Shown: positions 1 through 9,096 of the stretch, piece after piece
Layout: each line of letters begins with the position of its first letter
Numbering within the stretch: the first letter of the stretch is position 1
The notes under the pieces: generated by a model
Told to the model about the DNA's origin: nothing
Seen by the model: the letters and a program-made list of their open reading frames with translations, nothing else
The model's database searches: none
Program-made: the position numbers and the translations under genes
Origin: an uncultured Bacteroides sp.
GTDB taxonomy: Bacteria > Bacteroidota > Bacteroidia > Bacteroidales > Bacteroidaceae
Direction: 5' to 3'
DNA: 58,741 nt
NCBI RefSeq assembly: GCF_900547205.1
Contig: NZ_URFY01000029.1
Location: forward strand, 1-58,741

Positions 1-52
1 CAGGGCTCGTTCGGGACTTACACCCTATAGTTACTGCCCATGCAGGGCAAAC
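1..52 (-). mobile_element. Probable 5' end of a group II intron, cut by the window edge
   Basis: Read on the minus strand from about position 52, the sequence starts GTTTG, then a short hairpin (CCCTGCATGGG), then GGGTGTAAGTCCC, then GAACGAGCCC. This order matches what I remember of bacterial group II intron 5' ends (a GUnnG start, a CCC/GGG stem, then a GGGTGNAAGTCCC segment). The rest of the intron, including any reverse transcriptase and domain V, would lie to the left of the window. The assignment rests on about 50 bases only. Confidence 0.5.
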
Positions 53-56
53 ATGT

Positions 57-90
57 AAAGTGGCAGACGCATTAGTTCGTCTGCCACTTT
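57..90 (-). terminator. Intrinsic terminator hairpin after the first glycosyltransferase gene
   Basis: A perfect 13-bp inverted repeat, AAAGTGGCAGACG (57-69) and CGTCTGCCACTTT (78-90), has an 8-base loop. It lies 2 bases beyond the stop codon of the minus-strand transferase gene. The flanking A/T bases give a short T run on either strand, so it could work in both directions. It probably ends the long minus-strand glycan operon. Confidence 0.8.
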
Positions 91-92
91 TA

Positions 93-1067
93 CTATTTCC
101 GTCTTCTGAGTACATTCTTACGAAATGACTTTAATAGAGATAATAAACCGGTTCGATGTACTATTTCCAAGAAACGTCCCTTTATTTTTAAATACCTGTA
201 ATAAGGAATTTCTCCAAAATAATCGTTCAAAACGCTCTTAGCAATATCCATATCAAAAGGAACTTCTTTCTCCAAATAAAGATACTCAATAATCCTACTA
301 CCTACAAAATGAGAAAGAATACGGTATTTATCATATTTAATGGTCTTTTCAGACAAAAGCCCTTGCTCCATATACTCCTGATACATACCATAATAGTTCA
401 CAACATGAGGAATGAAAAAAGCATAAGACATTTTCTTATTAGGCACAACCAAAGTTTGATAGCAATGATAATTCACTACAACGGACTGCCGCAACGAAAC
501 TTCATGCAAAGTCCATTCCATCTGCGACAATTGTGTCTGCCATAGCAAATCATCATCCCGAAGTTCCTTGAAATCCTTTTTCCAAACTCCAAAGTTTGTT
601 ATCCAAGTAATTTTATTATTAATGATACGCACAAATGAGTCAACATCTTCTATCTGCACTTCTTTGCAACGACGATGGGGACTTCGGAGATTTGAATAAA
701 AAAACAAATTCACATCCTGTCCTTCATACTTACGTATATACTCTTTCATTATACCCAGCCCGTCGTTTTTGAACAACACATAGTCATTCAGCAGCTTCAA
801 ATAACGACCTTGCCCTCTTGATAGAGCTAAATAAAAGTTTCGATCTTTTACGTTCTCTTGGTTACGATAATACTTAATGTTAGGATATTCGGAAGCTAGT
901 TTCCGCACTTGGACTTCCGTATCATCTGTTGAACAATTATCGGAAATTACAATCTCTACCTCCTCATCAAAATCAGGATTTCGTACAATGCATTCCAGCA
1001 TAAACTTCAAAGTTCCCACCCTGTTATAGGTGGGAATGCAAAGAGAAAGTAGTTTCCTATTATTCAT
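93..1067 (-). CDS. Family 2 glycosyltransferase, possibly for a dideoxy sugar
   Basis: This 324-residue protein has a GT-A family 2 fold: IPTYNR near residues 11-16, then VISDNCSTDDT near 40-50. The usual metal-binding DxD is replaced by a LLNDYV segment near residue 93, as in some abequosyltransferase-like GT2 proteins (from memory of the family). No membrane segment is visible, so it probably acts at the inner face of the membrane on a lipid-linked or core acceptor. It is the last gene of the minus-strand glycan set, 15 bases after the TPP-enzyme gene, and is followed at once by a hairpin terminator. A natural guess is that it transfers the unusual sugar made by the upstream genes, but its donor cannot be read from the sequence. 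Confidence 0.85.
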   Translation of the reverse strand: MNNRKLLSLCIPTYNRVGTLKFMLECIVRNPDFDEEVEIVISDNCSTDDTEVQVRKLASEYPNIKYYRNQENVKDRNFYLALSRGQGRYLKLLNDYVLFKNDGLGIMKEYIRKYEGQDVNLFFYSNLRSPHRRCKEVQIEDVDSFVRIINNKITWITNFGVWKKDFKELRDDDLLWQTQLSQMEWTLHEVSLRQSVVVNYHCYQTLVVPNKKMSYAFFIPHVVNYYGMYQEYMEQGLLSEKTIKYDKYRILSHFVGSRIIEYLYLEKEVPFDMDIAKSVLNDYFGEIPYYRYLKIKGRFLEIVHRTGLLSLLKSFRKNVLRRRK

Positions 1068-1082
1068 ATGTATTTTATCTAA

Positions 1083-2888
1083 TTAAACATGATGATAAAT
1101 ACATTTCTCTTGAAGATCATCAAGCATAAAAGGGGCCATCTTCTCTAAAGGTGCAGAAAACATCTTCCCATCCTTATCCATAAAAGAAGCTGACTTTGGA
1201 TAGAGGGTTTGGAGGGGATGCATCTTGATCTCACAAATATAAGATCCTTCACTCTTAAGAACAGCCGCTATTGAACTTTTCAGAGATTCTCCTTCTTGAT
1301 TTAGCCTAATAAAAGGAATACCATATGCTTTAGATATTTTTTCCATATCAGGACAAATTACTCCACTACTAGGGTCGCTTCCTGTATACTGCCCTTGAAA
1401 GAAAGACTGCTGTGTAGTTTTAATTGCCAGATACCCTTGATTTTCTAACACAAATATTTTCAAAGGAATGTTATAGGTCAACAGCGTTTGAAGTTCTTGA
1501 AGATTCATTTGAATACTTCCGTCCCCTGTTATAAGGATTGTACGACCTTTACCATTGCCAACAGCAGCACCAATAGCAGCAGGTAAATCGTAGCCCATAG
1601 CAGCACATCCCTGATTCGCAAATACACGTACTCCTTTATTTACCCGCATTGCTTGATATGTCGAGGTATAAGCAGTTCCATTGCCTGTTACCACCACATC
1701 GCCTTCACTTAACTGCTTAAACAATTCATCCGCAAAAACGTACGAACTTATATAATCTGAAACAGAAGGGTTATCATCAAATAAAGTTGGCAAATCATTT
1801 TCAATTTCACGCCCCCATTTTATCCAATGTTCAAATGATGGTAGTTGCTTTCCTACCAATTTAGATTGAAAGATATCAAGAAAATCACGTATATCAGCAT
1901 GAATCGCCAAATCTAGAAATAGCGTCGGTTTCTTCAGCTCATTTTCATCGATATCCACCATCACTTTATAAGCCTTAGGAGCTAATAAATCATAAGCATA
2001 ACTTATCTGCCTGATACTTAGTCTAGTTCCTAAAACAATTAATAAATCTGAGTTCTGAACCATTATATTACCAATCCGGTCGCCACATATTCCCGGTTTC
2101 CCAAAACATAAAGGATGATCATGCCAAATGATATCCGAGCCACTGATTGCTGTCACAACAGGAACATTTAATTCTTCTACAATTGACAGAAACTGCTCAA
2201 CTCTTCCTGCTAGGCGAACTCCATTACCAACATAGACAACAGGACTTTTGGCCTCCTGAACTTTCTTTATCAACAATTCTACATCTGCTTCTCTCATCTG
2301 GGGTGTTTCTCCTAACACATCTTCCAACTTGAATTCACGCAGTTTTTCTTCATCAATAATAGCTCCTTGAACATCTAATGGAACATCTAGCCATACAGGA
2401 CCAGGACGGCCGTTTAAGGCAAAATAAATACATTTATCAAGATAATATTTTATATCTAATGGATCTGTTATCATCACCGCCATTTTAGTAATCGGTTTCA
2501 CAATATCCACTATATTAACTTCTTGATCGCCTAATTGTCGAAGGTTGAGTTCTGGACATGCAGAAATTGTTGTGCTTTGCTTCACTTGTCCCGAAATATA
2601 TAATGCTGGTATAGAATCACACCATTGCCCCAGTACTCCTGTTAAGGCATTAGTCCCACCAGGCCCTGTTGTCACATTTGTAACACAAAGTTTTCCACAC
2701 GAACGGTAATAGCCTTCTGCCGCAATTGCTGAAGCTTGTTCGTGGTGGTTACAAACATATTTAATATGCTTATTACGCCCTATTGAATCATTAAGATGCA
2801 TTGCACCACCACCAGTCACTAAAAAAACCTGTTCTACATTATACTGAGTATACAGATATTCAAAAATAAAATCGCTTACTTTTACCAC
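1083..2888 (-). CDS. TPP-dependent acetolactate-synthase-like enzyme, YerE-type candidate
   Basis: This 601-residue thiamine-pyrophosphate enzyme has the acetohydroxyacid synthase layout. The N-terminal pyrimidine domain has the cofactor-activating Glu50 (HHEQAS). A central domain follows. The C-terminal PP domain has the GDG...N metal/TPP motif starting at residue 455 (GDGSIQMN) and ending at Asn483. It sits among sugar-nucleotide genes and no branched-chain amino acid genes are present, so plain acetolactate synthesis is unlikely. In Yersinia, YerE of this family adds a two-carbon unit from pyruvate to a CDP-3,6-dideoxy-4-keto-hexose on the way to yersiniose. rfbF, rfbG and rfbH, which make that substrate, are in this same locus, so I infer a YerE-like role. 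Confidence 0.85.
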   Translation of the reverse strand: MVKVSDFIFEYLYTQYNVEQVFLVTGGGAMHLNDSIGRNKHIKYVCNHHEQASAIAAEGYYRSCGKLCVTNVTTGPGGTNALTGVLGQWCDSIPALYISGQVKQSTTISACPELNLRQLGDQEVNIVDIVKPITKMAVMITDPLDIKYYLDKCIYFALNGRPGPVWLDVPLDVQGAIIDEEKLREFKLEDVLGETPQMREADVELLIKKVQEAKSPVVYVGNGVRLAGRVEQFLSIVEELNVPVVTAISGSDIIWHDHPLCFGKPGICGDRIGNIMVQNSDLLIVLGTRLSIRQISYAYDLLAPKAYKVMVDIDENELKKPTLFLDLAIHADIRDFLDIFQSKLVGKQLPSFEHWIKWGREIENDLPTLFDDNPSVSDYISSYVFADELFKQLSEGDVVVTGNGTAYTSTYQAMRVNKGVRVFANQGCAAMGYDLPAAIGAAVGNGKGRTILITGDGSIQMNLQELQTLLTYNIPLKIFVLENQGYLAIKTTQQSFFQGQYTGSDPSSGVICPDMEKISKAYGIPFIRLNQEGESLKSSIAAVLKSEGSYICEIKMHPLQTLYPKSASFMDKDGKMFSAPLEKMAPFMLDDLQEKCIYHHV

Positions 2889-2899
2889 AATCTATTTTA

Positions 2900-3844
2900 T
2901 TAGTTATTAAAGTTTACTCTCTCGCGTTCAATCACCAAAGGACGTTTCCTAACTTGTGTATATATAGCGCCAATATATTCACCGATAATGCCAATAAATA
3001 ACAGTTGCACTGAAGAAAAAAAGAAAAGTCCAATCACTAGTGGAGCCATTCCCACACTAAAGCTATCCCAATAAACCAACTTGTATACCAAATAGACTAA
3101 TCCTACTAGCAAACTAGCGAGGGCTACAATAAATCCTATAAAACTAGCCATTCGAAGTGGAAGTTTAGAATGATTCACAAAGCCCAACATGGCCATATCA
3201 TAAAGTGTATAAAAGTTATTTTTTGTTCTGCCGTTTTTACGAATTGGTTGAGTATAAGTAACGGTACAATAGTCTGCTCCAAGTTCTGCAACCATCCCCC
3301 TAAAATAAGGATAAGGGTCCTGAATACTTCTTAGAGTATATAAAAAAGACTGATCATATAACCCAAATCCTGTAAAGTTACTAACATGTTCAGTCGAAGA
3401 TGATTTTGCCATTAATTGGTAAAACAGTTTTCTCATACTAAACATGATAGGATTTTCCTTACTTTTATTTTTGACGCCTAAAACAATTTGATGACCTTCT
3501 TCCCACTTTTTAATAAATACAGGTATTAAAGAAGGCGGATCTTGCAAATCTGCAACCATCAATATCGCAGCATCACCAGTTGCCTGCAACAATCCATAAT
3601 AAGGAGAACGTATATGTCCAAAATTCTTTATATTCAATATCAATTTAACATTTTTGTCGTTCTTAGCTAATTCTCGTAGAATCAAAATTGTGCCGTCTTT
3701 AGACGCATTATCTATAAATATATGTTCATAGGTATACTCAGTCAAAACATCAAACTGCTGTTTGACTTGATTATACAACTCACGCACGTTGTCCTCCTCA
3801 TTATAGCAGGGAGTAACAATACTGATTTTTTTCTTTACCACCAT
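2900..3844 (-). CDS. GtrB/ArnC-like polyprenyl-phosphate glycosyltransferase
   Basis: This 314-residue GT2 protein of the dolichyl-phosphate-mannose-synthase/GtrB type has IVTPCYNEEDNV at the N terminus, FIDNASKDGT near 43-52 and MVADLQDPP near 96-104. It ends with two hydrophobic membrane segments at about 230-290. Such enzymes load one sugar onto undecaprenyl phosphate at the cytoplasmic face. Two GtrA-like proteins and two GT-C-like membrane proteins lie just upstream, which fits a GtrA/GtrB/Gtr module that decorates glycan in the periplasm. The gene has its own likely promoter at 3923-3954 after a 193-base gap from the next gene, so it can be expressed apart from the upstream operon. Confidence 0.88.
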   Translation of the reverse strand: MVVKKKISIVTPCYNEEDNVRELYNQVKQQFDVLTEYTYEHIFIDNASKDGTILILRELAKNDKNVKLILNIKNFGHIRSPYYGLLQATGDAAILMVADLQDPPSLIPVFIKKWEEGHQIVLGVKNKSKENPIMFSMRKLFYQLMAKSSSTEHVSNFTGFGLYDQSFLYTLRSIQDPYPYFRGMVAELGADYCTVTYTQPIRKNGRTKNNFYTLYDMAMLGFVNHSKLPLRMASFIGFIVALASLLVGLVYLVYKLVYWDSFSVGMAPLVIGLFFFSSVQLLFIGIIGEYIGAIYTQVRKRPLVIERERVNFNN

Positions 3845-3922
3845 AAGGTTATTATGTTAAATAATTAGGTTAAGCTATATGCAATTTATAAGCCAAATAC
3901 TACTAATCTAAACTGTAAAGAA

Positions 3923-3954
3923 CAAAAGTAGAGAGAATTAACGAATTATCCAAA
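3923..3954 (-). promoter_or_regulatory. Bacteroides-type promoter for the GtrB-like gene
   Basis: On the minus strand there is a -7 box TACTTTTG (3930-3923) matching TAnnTTTG exactly. A TTTG -33 element begins at 3954, 24 bases earlier, the same offset as in the acpP promoter of this window. The start codon is about 79 bases downstream. Confidence 0.65.
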
Positions 3955-4037
3955 ATGTTTCGCATAAACCTACTTCCTACTGAATGAAAAAGATTAATAA
4001 TATTCAATGATGACTTCACGCAACAAAAATACAGAAA

Positions 4038-4433
4038 TCAAGAAACAAATACTAATTTTCTATGTAATACGAAAGACATAATTCCTATAATTGGAGTAAC
4101 CAATATTCCTGCCCAATATTCATCAACATGGGGGACATACAACAAGAGCTTTATCAGTCCAATATTTATAAAATATATTATTATATATGATAATATAAAA
4201 CGCAAAATTAGACGATTATTTTTATTCTTAAATACTAAAGTTCCGATTGTTTTAAAGTTAAACAATACTCCTAAAACCGTACTCAACAATACTGCCAATT
4301 TATACGATAACTCAATATAAATAAAGAAACAATAAATCCCCAATCCAAAGGCAGTATTTAATAAACCCACCAATAAAAAGCGAACGAAAGTCTTACTAAA
4401 AAAAAAGAATTTAAATTTATTCCACACAAACAT
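4038..4433 (-). CDS. GtrA-like membrane protein
   Basis: This is a 131-residue protein with four predicted membrane segments and the GtrA opening FVRFLLVGLLNTAFGLGIY near residues 17-35. GtrA-family proteins are thought to flip undecaprenyl-phosphate-linked sugars across the inner membrane. Its start codon overlaps the stop of the upstream gene by one base (TAATG), so it is probably translationally coupled to the large membrane protein at 4433-5854, its likely partner. A second GtrA-like gene lies at 5851-6294. Confidence 0.85.
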   Translation of the reverse strand: MFVWNKFKFFFFSKTFVRFLLVGLLNTAFGLGIYCFFIYIELSYKLAVLLSTVLGVLFNFKTIGTLVFKNKNNRLILRFILSYIIIYFINIGLIKLLLYVPHVDEYWAGILVTPIIGIMSFVLHRKLVFVS

Positions 4434-5854
4434 TATTTTTTAATTAGAAAACGATAGAACAAACTATCTTTATTCCCCAAAAAATTACCACCTCTGAGCC
4501 CTTCATCAAAAATCGAATCTCTATCTGTTAACTTCTGTTCACCATCAATTCCATACCTCCACTCTTCAAAAGTACCATGTATTGTACGTGCTATTTCTAA
4601 AAATGGAGTAACAGCACCCAACATAAAAATAAACAGGGCAGCTACTTTAATGTTTCTACAAATATTCGAGTTATACAAGAACTTTGCAAAAAGAATCATT
4701 ATATAAATAATAAAAGGAATATTAGTACGCATACAAAAATCTGCAGCTTCTCCTAAACGAACTAATGGAAAAAGAAGTGCCGTAACAATCATTATAATCA
4801 ATAATGGATCTTTTCTATTTGAATAAAAGATAAATATAAGATAAACAATATATTGAGTTAATAAGAAAAACAAATATCTACTGGTTGGCTCTCTAAAACC
4901 AGACTTTCCTGCTGAAAGATTAGATGTATAATATAAGCCTACAACTAATAAAATCAATAATGCTACCACATTTTCAACAGATAAGCTTCTTTTAAAAAAA
5001 GCCACTCCACCACTTATACAAAAATCCTTAATATAATAATAAGCTATTACTGGAGCAAAGCCAACAAAAGGAAAGGGGGAAAAAATTAGTAATAAAGAGT
5101 AAACAAATAGTAGATACTTAATATTTTTATTCAACAATATCAACATCATTCCAACAAAAAAAGGAATAGCCTGATTAAAGACCCAAAACAATTGTGTAGT
5201 TATAGAGGAAGCTTGAAATGCACTGCCATGCGACCACTCAATATGAGGAAAGAAAGTCAGAAAGTTAATAAATTCCTCCCAAGAATGACTTTTCAAATAT
5301 TCAACCCCGTATCCAATTATATCTATGCCACTAAAAAAAATTATAACAAAAAGAATGCCTATTTTAATCTTTCCTAAATATTCACAGACTAATAAATAGA
5401 AAAAGTACATTCCAATCCATGCACCAATAAGTTGAAACAGGTTACCTAAAAACATTGAATCAAACAATTTTCCGATGAGAGCAGATGGTAACCAAAAACC
5501 AATATAATAACAAAGCCCAAATTCACCCTTATATACAGGCCAATTATGGTATATTAAATCATTAAAAATTGCATTACGCCATAAATGATCATCATTCTGC
5601 CAGACAAAACGTCCTATTCCTGAAAGAAATACCCAACATAGCAATATTAGCAAAACTAATAAAAGTTTATTCAAAGAAATACTCAGAATATAGCTATCAT
5701 AACTACGCACTATAGTAAACACGCAATAACATGATAAAAGTCCTAAAGGTATGGAAATATACCAATGTAACCATCCTGTAATGAAAAGAACAACAGGAAA
5801 GCTAAGATAAACTAAGCTAAAAGATTTTATATATTTCGTATCAATATGAATCAT
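4433..5854 (-). CDS. Multi-pass membrane protein, probable GT-C glycosyltransferase
   Basis: This 473-residue, very hydrophobic protein has roughly ten or more membrane segments. The first long outside loop carries paired acidic residues (WQNDDHLW near residue 87), as in GT-C transferases that use polyprenyl-phosphate sugars. I do not recognise a named family. It overlaps the GtrA-like genes on both sides (1 base downstream, 4 bases upstream), which argues for a shared flip-and-transfer module. An O-unit polymerase or another membrane function cannot be ruled out. Confidence 0.75.
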   Translation of the reverse strand: MIHIDTKYIKSFSLVYLSFPVVLFITGWLHWYISIPLGLLSCYCVFTIVRSYDSYILSISLNKLLLVLLILLCWVFLSGIGRFVWQNDDHLWRNAIFNDLIYHNWPVYKGEFGLCYYIGFWLPSALIGKLFDSMFLGNLFQLIGAWIGMYFFYLLVCEYLGKIKIGILFVIIFFSGIDIIGYGVEYLKSHSWEEFINFLTFFPHIEWSHGSAFQASSITTQLFWVFNQAIPFFVGMMLILLNKNIKYLLFVYSLLLIFSPFPFVGFAPVIAYYYIKDFCISGGVAFFKRSLSVENVVALLILLVVGLYYTSNLSAGKSGFREPTSRYLFFLLTQYIVYLIFIFYSNRKDPLLIIMIVTALLFPLVRLGEAADFCMRTNIPFIIYIMILFAKFLYNSNICRNIKVAALFIFMLGAVTPFLEIARTIHGTFEEWRYGIDGEQKLTDRDSIFDEGLRGGNFLGNKDSLFYRFLIKK

Positions 5855-6294
5855 AGTCTATTTTTAGAGAATAAAAAATATTTTCGAGCCAAGAAATTCC
5901 AAAGATAAACAACAACAGCGGCTATTAGTTTAGAATACATATAGTAGATATCAAAAAACTCAGTTATAAGCCACAAAATAAAGACATTCAACAATAGCCC
6001 AACTATACCAATTAAAGCAAAATATATAAATTCAGCAACACGATTACTAGATTTATAATCAGAAAAGACCCATAATATACTTATAAAGTAATTAATTAAA
6101 AGTCCAACAATAAATGATAATGAAGCCGAAAGTATATAATAAAGACTCAGATATTCTGTTAATACATATAACAAACCAAAATCCACAACAAAAGCCAATC
6201 CGCCAACAAAAGCATAACGCACAAATTGACAAATAACGTTACTTGTAGGTAATACCAACAATTTATAAAAAAAGTTACTCAACATTCTTTGCAT
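5851..6294 (-). CDS. GtrA-like membrane protein, second copy
   Basis: This 147-residue protein has four membrane helices and the GtrA signature FVRYAFVGGLAFVVDFGLLY near residues 24-43. The neighbouring SLSFIVGLLINYFIS and the C-terminal RKYFLF are also typical of the family. It overlaps the GT-C-like gene on each side (4 bases downstream, 16 bases upstream). It probably flips a lipid-linked sugar for one of these transferases. It differs clearly from the other GtrA-like protein of the window, so the two may serve different sugars. Confidence 0.85.
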   Translation of the reverse strand: MQRMLSNFFYKLLVLPTSNVICQFVRYAFVGGLAFVVDFGLLYVLTEYLSLYYILSASLSFIVGLLINYFISILWVFSDYKSSNRVAEFIYFALIGIVGLLLNVFILWLITEFFDIYYMYSKLIAAVVVYLWNFLARKYFLFSKNRL

Positions 6295-7535
6295 TTTAGT
6301 TTAGTATATAGCAAATCCAAAACCTGTCCAAAAAGTAAAAAGGAAACGGGAACACAAGTTACGGCAAGACGTCCCCAAGAAACTGGAGCCCCTGCTACCG
6401 CGACAAATAGGCCACCAATTGCAATAAAGAAAAGACAAATAGAGAGCATGCACATTTCTGTTTTACAAAAAAAACGGAAAAACAAGACCAAATAAACAAT
6501 TAAAAAAACTATATACTGAAAGAAATTTAAGGAAACAAAAAGGCTAATTCTTGTTAACAAATCCCTCTGTTCTTCCCAACATCCTAAAGAACATATACCT
6601 TCTTTCCAGAAATTTCTAATTCTATATTTGACATATGCTCCTATATTATTTTTAATAGAATTTTTAACCATTTCATGGCATAAAGTTAAACCATAGCGTT
6701 GTTGCAGTATTTGAAATAAAATTATATAATCAGAACGATACAGCACCACCTTCTGAAACTTCTTTACATCACTTTTCATTTGTTCATTTTGAATTGCATC
6801 AAAATCTATCAAACCCGACTCGCTTAATATCCAGAACTGATTAACATCACTAACATTGCTAGAGCCAAAAATCCCGTATTCTTTTTCAAAAGAATAACAA
6901 TAATACCCAAATGAAATTGCAACTATCACTGCTGAAATTAACCCAACCAATGATCGCAAGTAGCGTTTTTTAACTACCAAATATATAAAGAAAATAATAT
7001 TCAATGGCAAAAGATATATGAAGGCCGGTCGTAAAAACACCAGAAAAATCAAACTTATTTGAGATAGAATTAGTGATGAATAAGTATTCTCGCGGATAAA
7101 TTTCACAAACAAATAAACGAATATCACCATAAGTGATATTGATAGAGACTCTGTCAATATAAGTTTATGCCAAATCAATATCGTTGGATGGAAGGCATAT
7201 AGTGCCACAGTTATTATATATATCAAATGGTTTTTTACATAATATGAGCATAATATAGAAAAACAATAAACACTTAATATAAATGCCAGAACTTGTACTA
7301 TTATAAGACCAGTACTAAACCAATCTCCTAGCAGCATTCTAAAGAAAGATATCAACAATGGGTATACGGGTGTTCTAAAAACATCAAGCTTCCCATCAAG
7401 GAATACCTCACCAGCTTTTATATAACTCGCTGTATCCCATTGAATCCATTCTGGTGGTCCTGCCAACAAACCAAATAACACAGCAAATATAGTATATATA
7501 AAAAATATCGGTTTAAGTTTATTTTTTTGTTTCAT
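6279..7535 (-). CDS. Probable GT39/ArnT-like membrane glycosyltransferase
   Basis: This 418-residue protein has many membrane segments and a GT-C signature in the first periplasmic loop: QWDTASYIKAG near 31-41, followed by FRTPVYPLL near 52-60. That arrangement (acidic residue, then R.P.YP) is typical of GT39/ArnT-like enzymes that take sugars from polyprenyl phosphate. Its end overlaps the second GtrA-like gene by 16 bases and its start overlaps the FAD enzyme gene by 17 bases. The acceptor is probably the LPS/LOS glycan, but the sequence does not show this. Confidence 0.8.
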   Translation of the reverse strand: MKQKNKLKPIFFIYTIFAVLFGLLAGPPEWIQWDTASYIKAGEVFLDGKLDVFRTPVYPLLISFFRMLLGDWFSTGLIIVQVLAFILSVYCFSILCSYYVKNHLIYIITVALYAFHPTILIWHKLILTESLSISLMVIFVYLFVKFIRENTYSSLILSQISLIFLVFLRPAFIYLLPLNIIFFIYLVVKKRYLRSLVGLISAVIVAISFGYYCYSFEKEYGIFGSSNVSDVNQFWILSESGLIDFDAIQNEQMKSDVKKFQKVVLYRSDYIILFQILQQRYGLTLCHEMVKNSIKNNIGAYVKYRIRNFWKEGICSLGCWEEQRDLLTRISLFVSLNFFQYIVFLIVYLVLFFRFFCKTEMCMLSICLFFIAIGGLFVAVAGAPVSWGRLAVTCVPVSFLLFGQVLDLLYTKLKCKEC

Positions 7536-9093
7536 GATATTCTTCTTCTGTATTTACAGCCCAAATATTTTCTTTAGATATTTTATTATCTCTAATATTC
7601 TTAACGGCTTCTATAGCCGACAACATTGAATGGTCCATATTATTATAGCGATGTTGTCCATTTCTACCAACACAATACAAATTCTCTATTTTATCAAGGA
7701 AAGCCTTAACTTTATCAAGTTCATAGTAAGTTCCAAAATAAGAAGGATATGCTTTCTTTATCTTAATTTGAGTACTATCTAACACATCTTTCTTATTAAG
7801 TATGCCTATTCTTTCCAATTCATCAATGGCCATCTCTATAAAAGACTTTTCATCCATTTGCCACATTTCATCTCCTTCTGAACAGAAATACTCCAAGCCA
7901 ATCCACATTGTATTTTTATAATCTTGTACCATATAAGGAGACCAATTATTAAATATCTGTAGACGCCCAATTTTAACATCACGCTCCTGTATATAAATCC
8001 AAGTATCTGGGACACGCTTCTGCCATGTTTTGATAGTTGTCTCATTTTTGATTTTAAGTTCTTTTACAAGCAATCCAACCGTAATAAAATCACGATATGG
8101 CAATTCTGAGGCAATCCTGCGTACTTCTGCCGGAACTTCAACACCATCAATAGCAGCAACTAAATCTTTAATAGGCATGGTTGACAATAAATAATCACAT
8201 TTCCTATTAACTGTCTTTCCGCCCTCTTCTGCATCTACAGATACAACTTTATTGTCTTCTATATGTATACGAGTTACTTTACTTTTCATTATAATGTCCG
8301 CCTCAGGCTGAATGTCTTTAGCAACAGTTTCCCATAATTGCCCGGGACCAAACTTTGGATAAATAAACCTTTCAATTAATGAAGTTTCTACATCTTTTTG
8401 GCTTATATCATCACTCTTCTTTTTAGGAAACAGCATATTTTTCAATACAGCCATAATAGATAATCCTTTTACACGCTGAGCACCCCAATCCGCACCAAGT
8501 TTCGAAGGATGAACGCCCCAAACCTTCTCTGTGTAGTCTTCAAAGAACATTTTGTAAAGAGGACGGCCAAAACGATTAATATAGAAATCTTCCAGAGACT
8601 TTTCTTCACGTTTAAATGCGGCTGAATACAAATACCCAAAGCCTGCCTGAACGGTGCGAATTAATCCCATATTAGTAAATGTACGCAATTTTAAAGATAT
8701 GGGATAATCAAAGAAACTACGTAAATAAAATATCCGAGAAACTCTTTGACGAAGCAACATTACCCTATCTTCTTTCTCTGGATCCACATTTCCTGTCAAA
8801 ACCACATCCTTTTCTGTACCGAGCAAGATCTGATCGGAAGAAGGCTTTCCTTGTAAAGGCATCACTTTGCTCCACCACTCCATTACTTCATTGCTTTTAG
8901 AGAAGAAACGATGCCCACCAATATCAATACGGTTTCCTTTATAACGTACTGTTTTAGAAATTCCTCCTATTTCATCTGATTCTTCTAAAACAACAGGATG
9001 TACTGAGGTTTTCAACAATTCATGAGCCGCTGTTAAACCTGCAGGACCCGCTCCAACGATAATCGCCGTTTTTTTTACTTCTTCCATGTTCAT
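7519..9093 (-). CDS. NAD(P)/FAD-dependent oxidoreductase, UDP-galactopyranose-mutase-like
   Basis: This 524-residue flavoprotein has an N-terminal FAD-binding GAGPAGLTAAHEL (near 13-25), IDIGGHRFFSKS near 57-68 and a C-terminal YCVGRNGQHRYNNMDHSM that resembles the UDP-galactopyranose mutase/amine-oxidase group. It is much longer than a classical mutase (about 370-390 residues), and a true glf is present at 14383-15510, so this one probably does something else to a sugar nucleotide or lipid-linked sugar. It lies 3 bases downstream of the epimerase/reductase gene in the rfb operon. The exact reaction is unknown. Confidence 0.8.
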   Translation of the reverse strand: MNMEEVKKTAIIVGAGPAGLTAAHELLKTSVHPVVLEESDEIGGISKTVRYKGNRIDIGGHRFFSKSNEVMEWWSKVMPLQGKPSSDQILLGTEKDVVLTGNVDPEKEDRVMLLRQRVSRIFYLRSFFDYPISLKLRTFTNMGLIRTVQAGFGYLYSAAFKREEKSLEDFYINRFGRPLYKMFFEDYTEKVWGVHPSKLGADWGAQRVKGLSIMAVLKNMLFPKKKSDDISQKDVETSLIERFIYPKFGPGQLWETVAKDIQPEADIIMKSKVTRIHIEDNKVVSVDAEEGGKTVNRKCDYLLSTMPIKDLVAAIDGVEVPAEVRRIASELPYRDFITVGLLVKELKIKNETTIKTWQKRVPDTWIYIQERDVKIGRLQIFNNWSPYMVQDYKNTMWIGLEYFCSEGDEMWQMDEKSFIEMAIDELERIGILNKKDVLDSTQIKIKKAYPSYFGTYYELDKVKAFLDKIENLYCVGRNGQHRYNNMDHSMLSAIEAVKNIRDNKISKENIWAVNTEEEYHETKK

Positions 9094-9096
9094 TTA

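Noticed and set aside
1083..2888. Branched-chain amino acid acetolactate synthase (ilvB)
   Set aside because: No ilvN, ilvC or ilvD is nearby and all neighbours are glycan genes.
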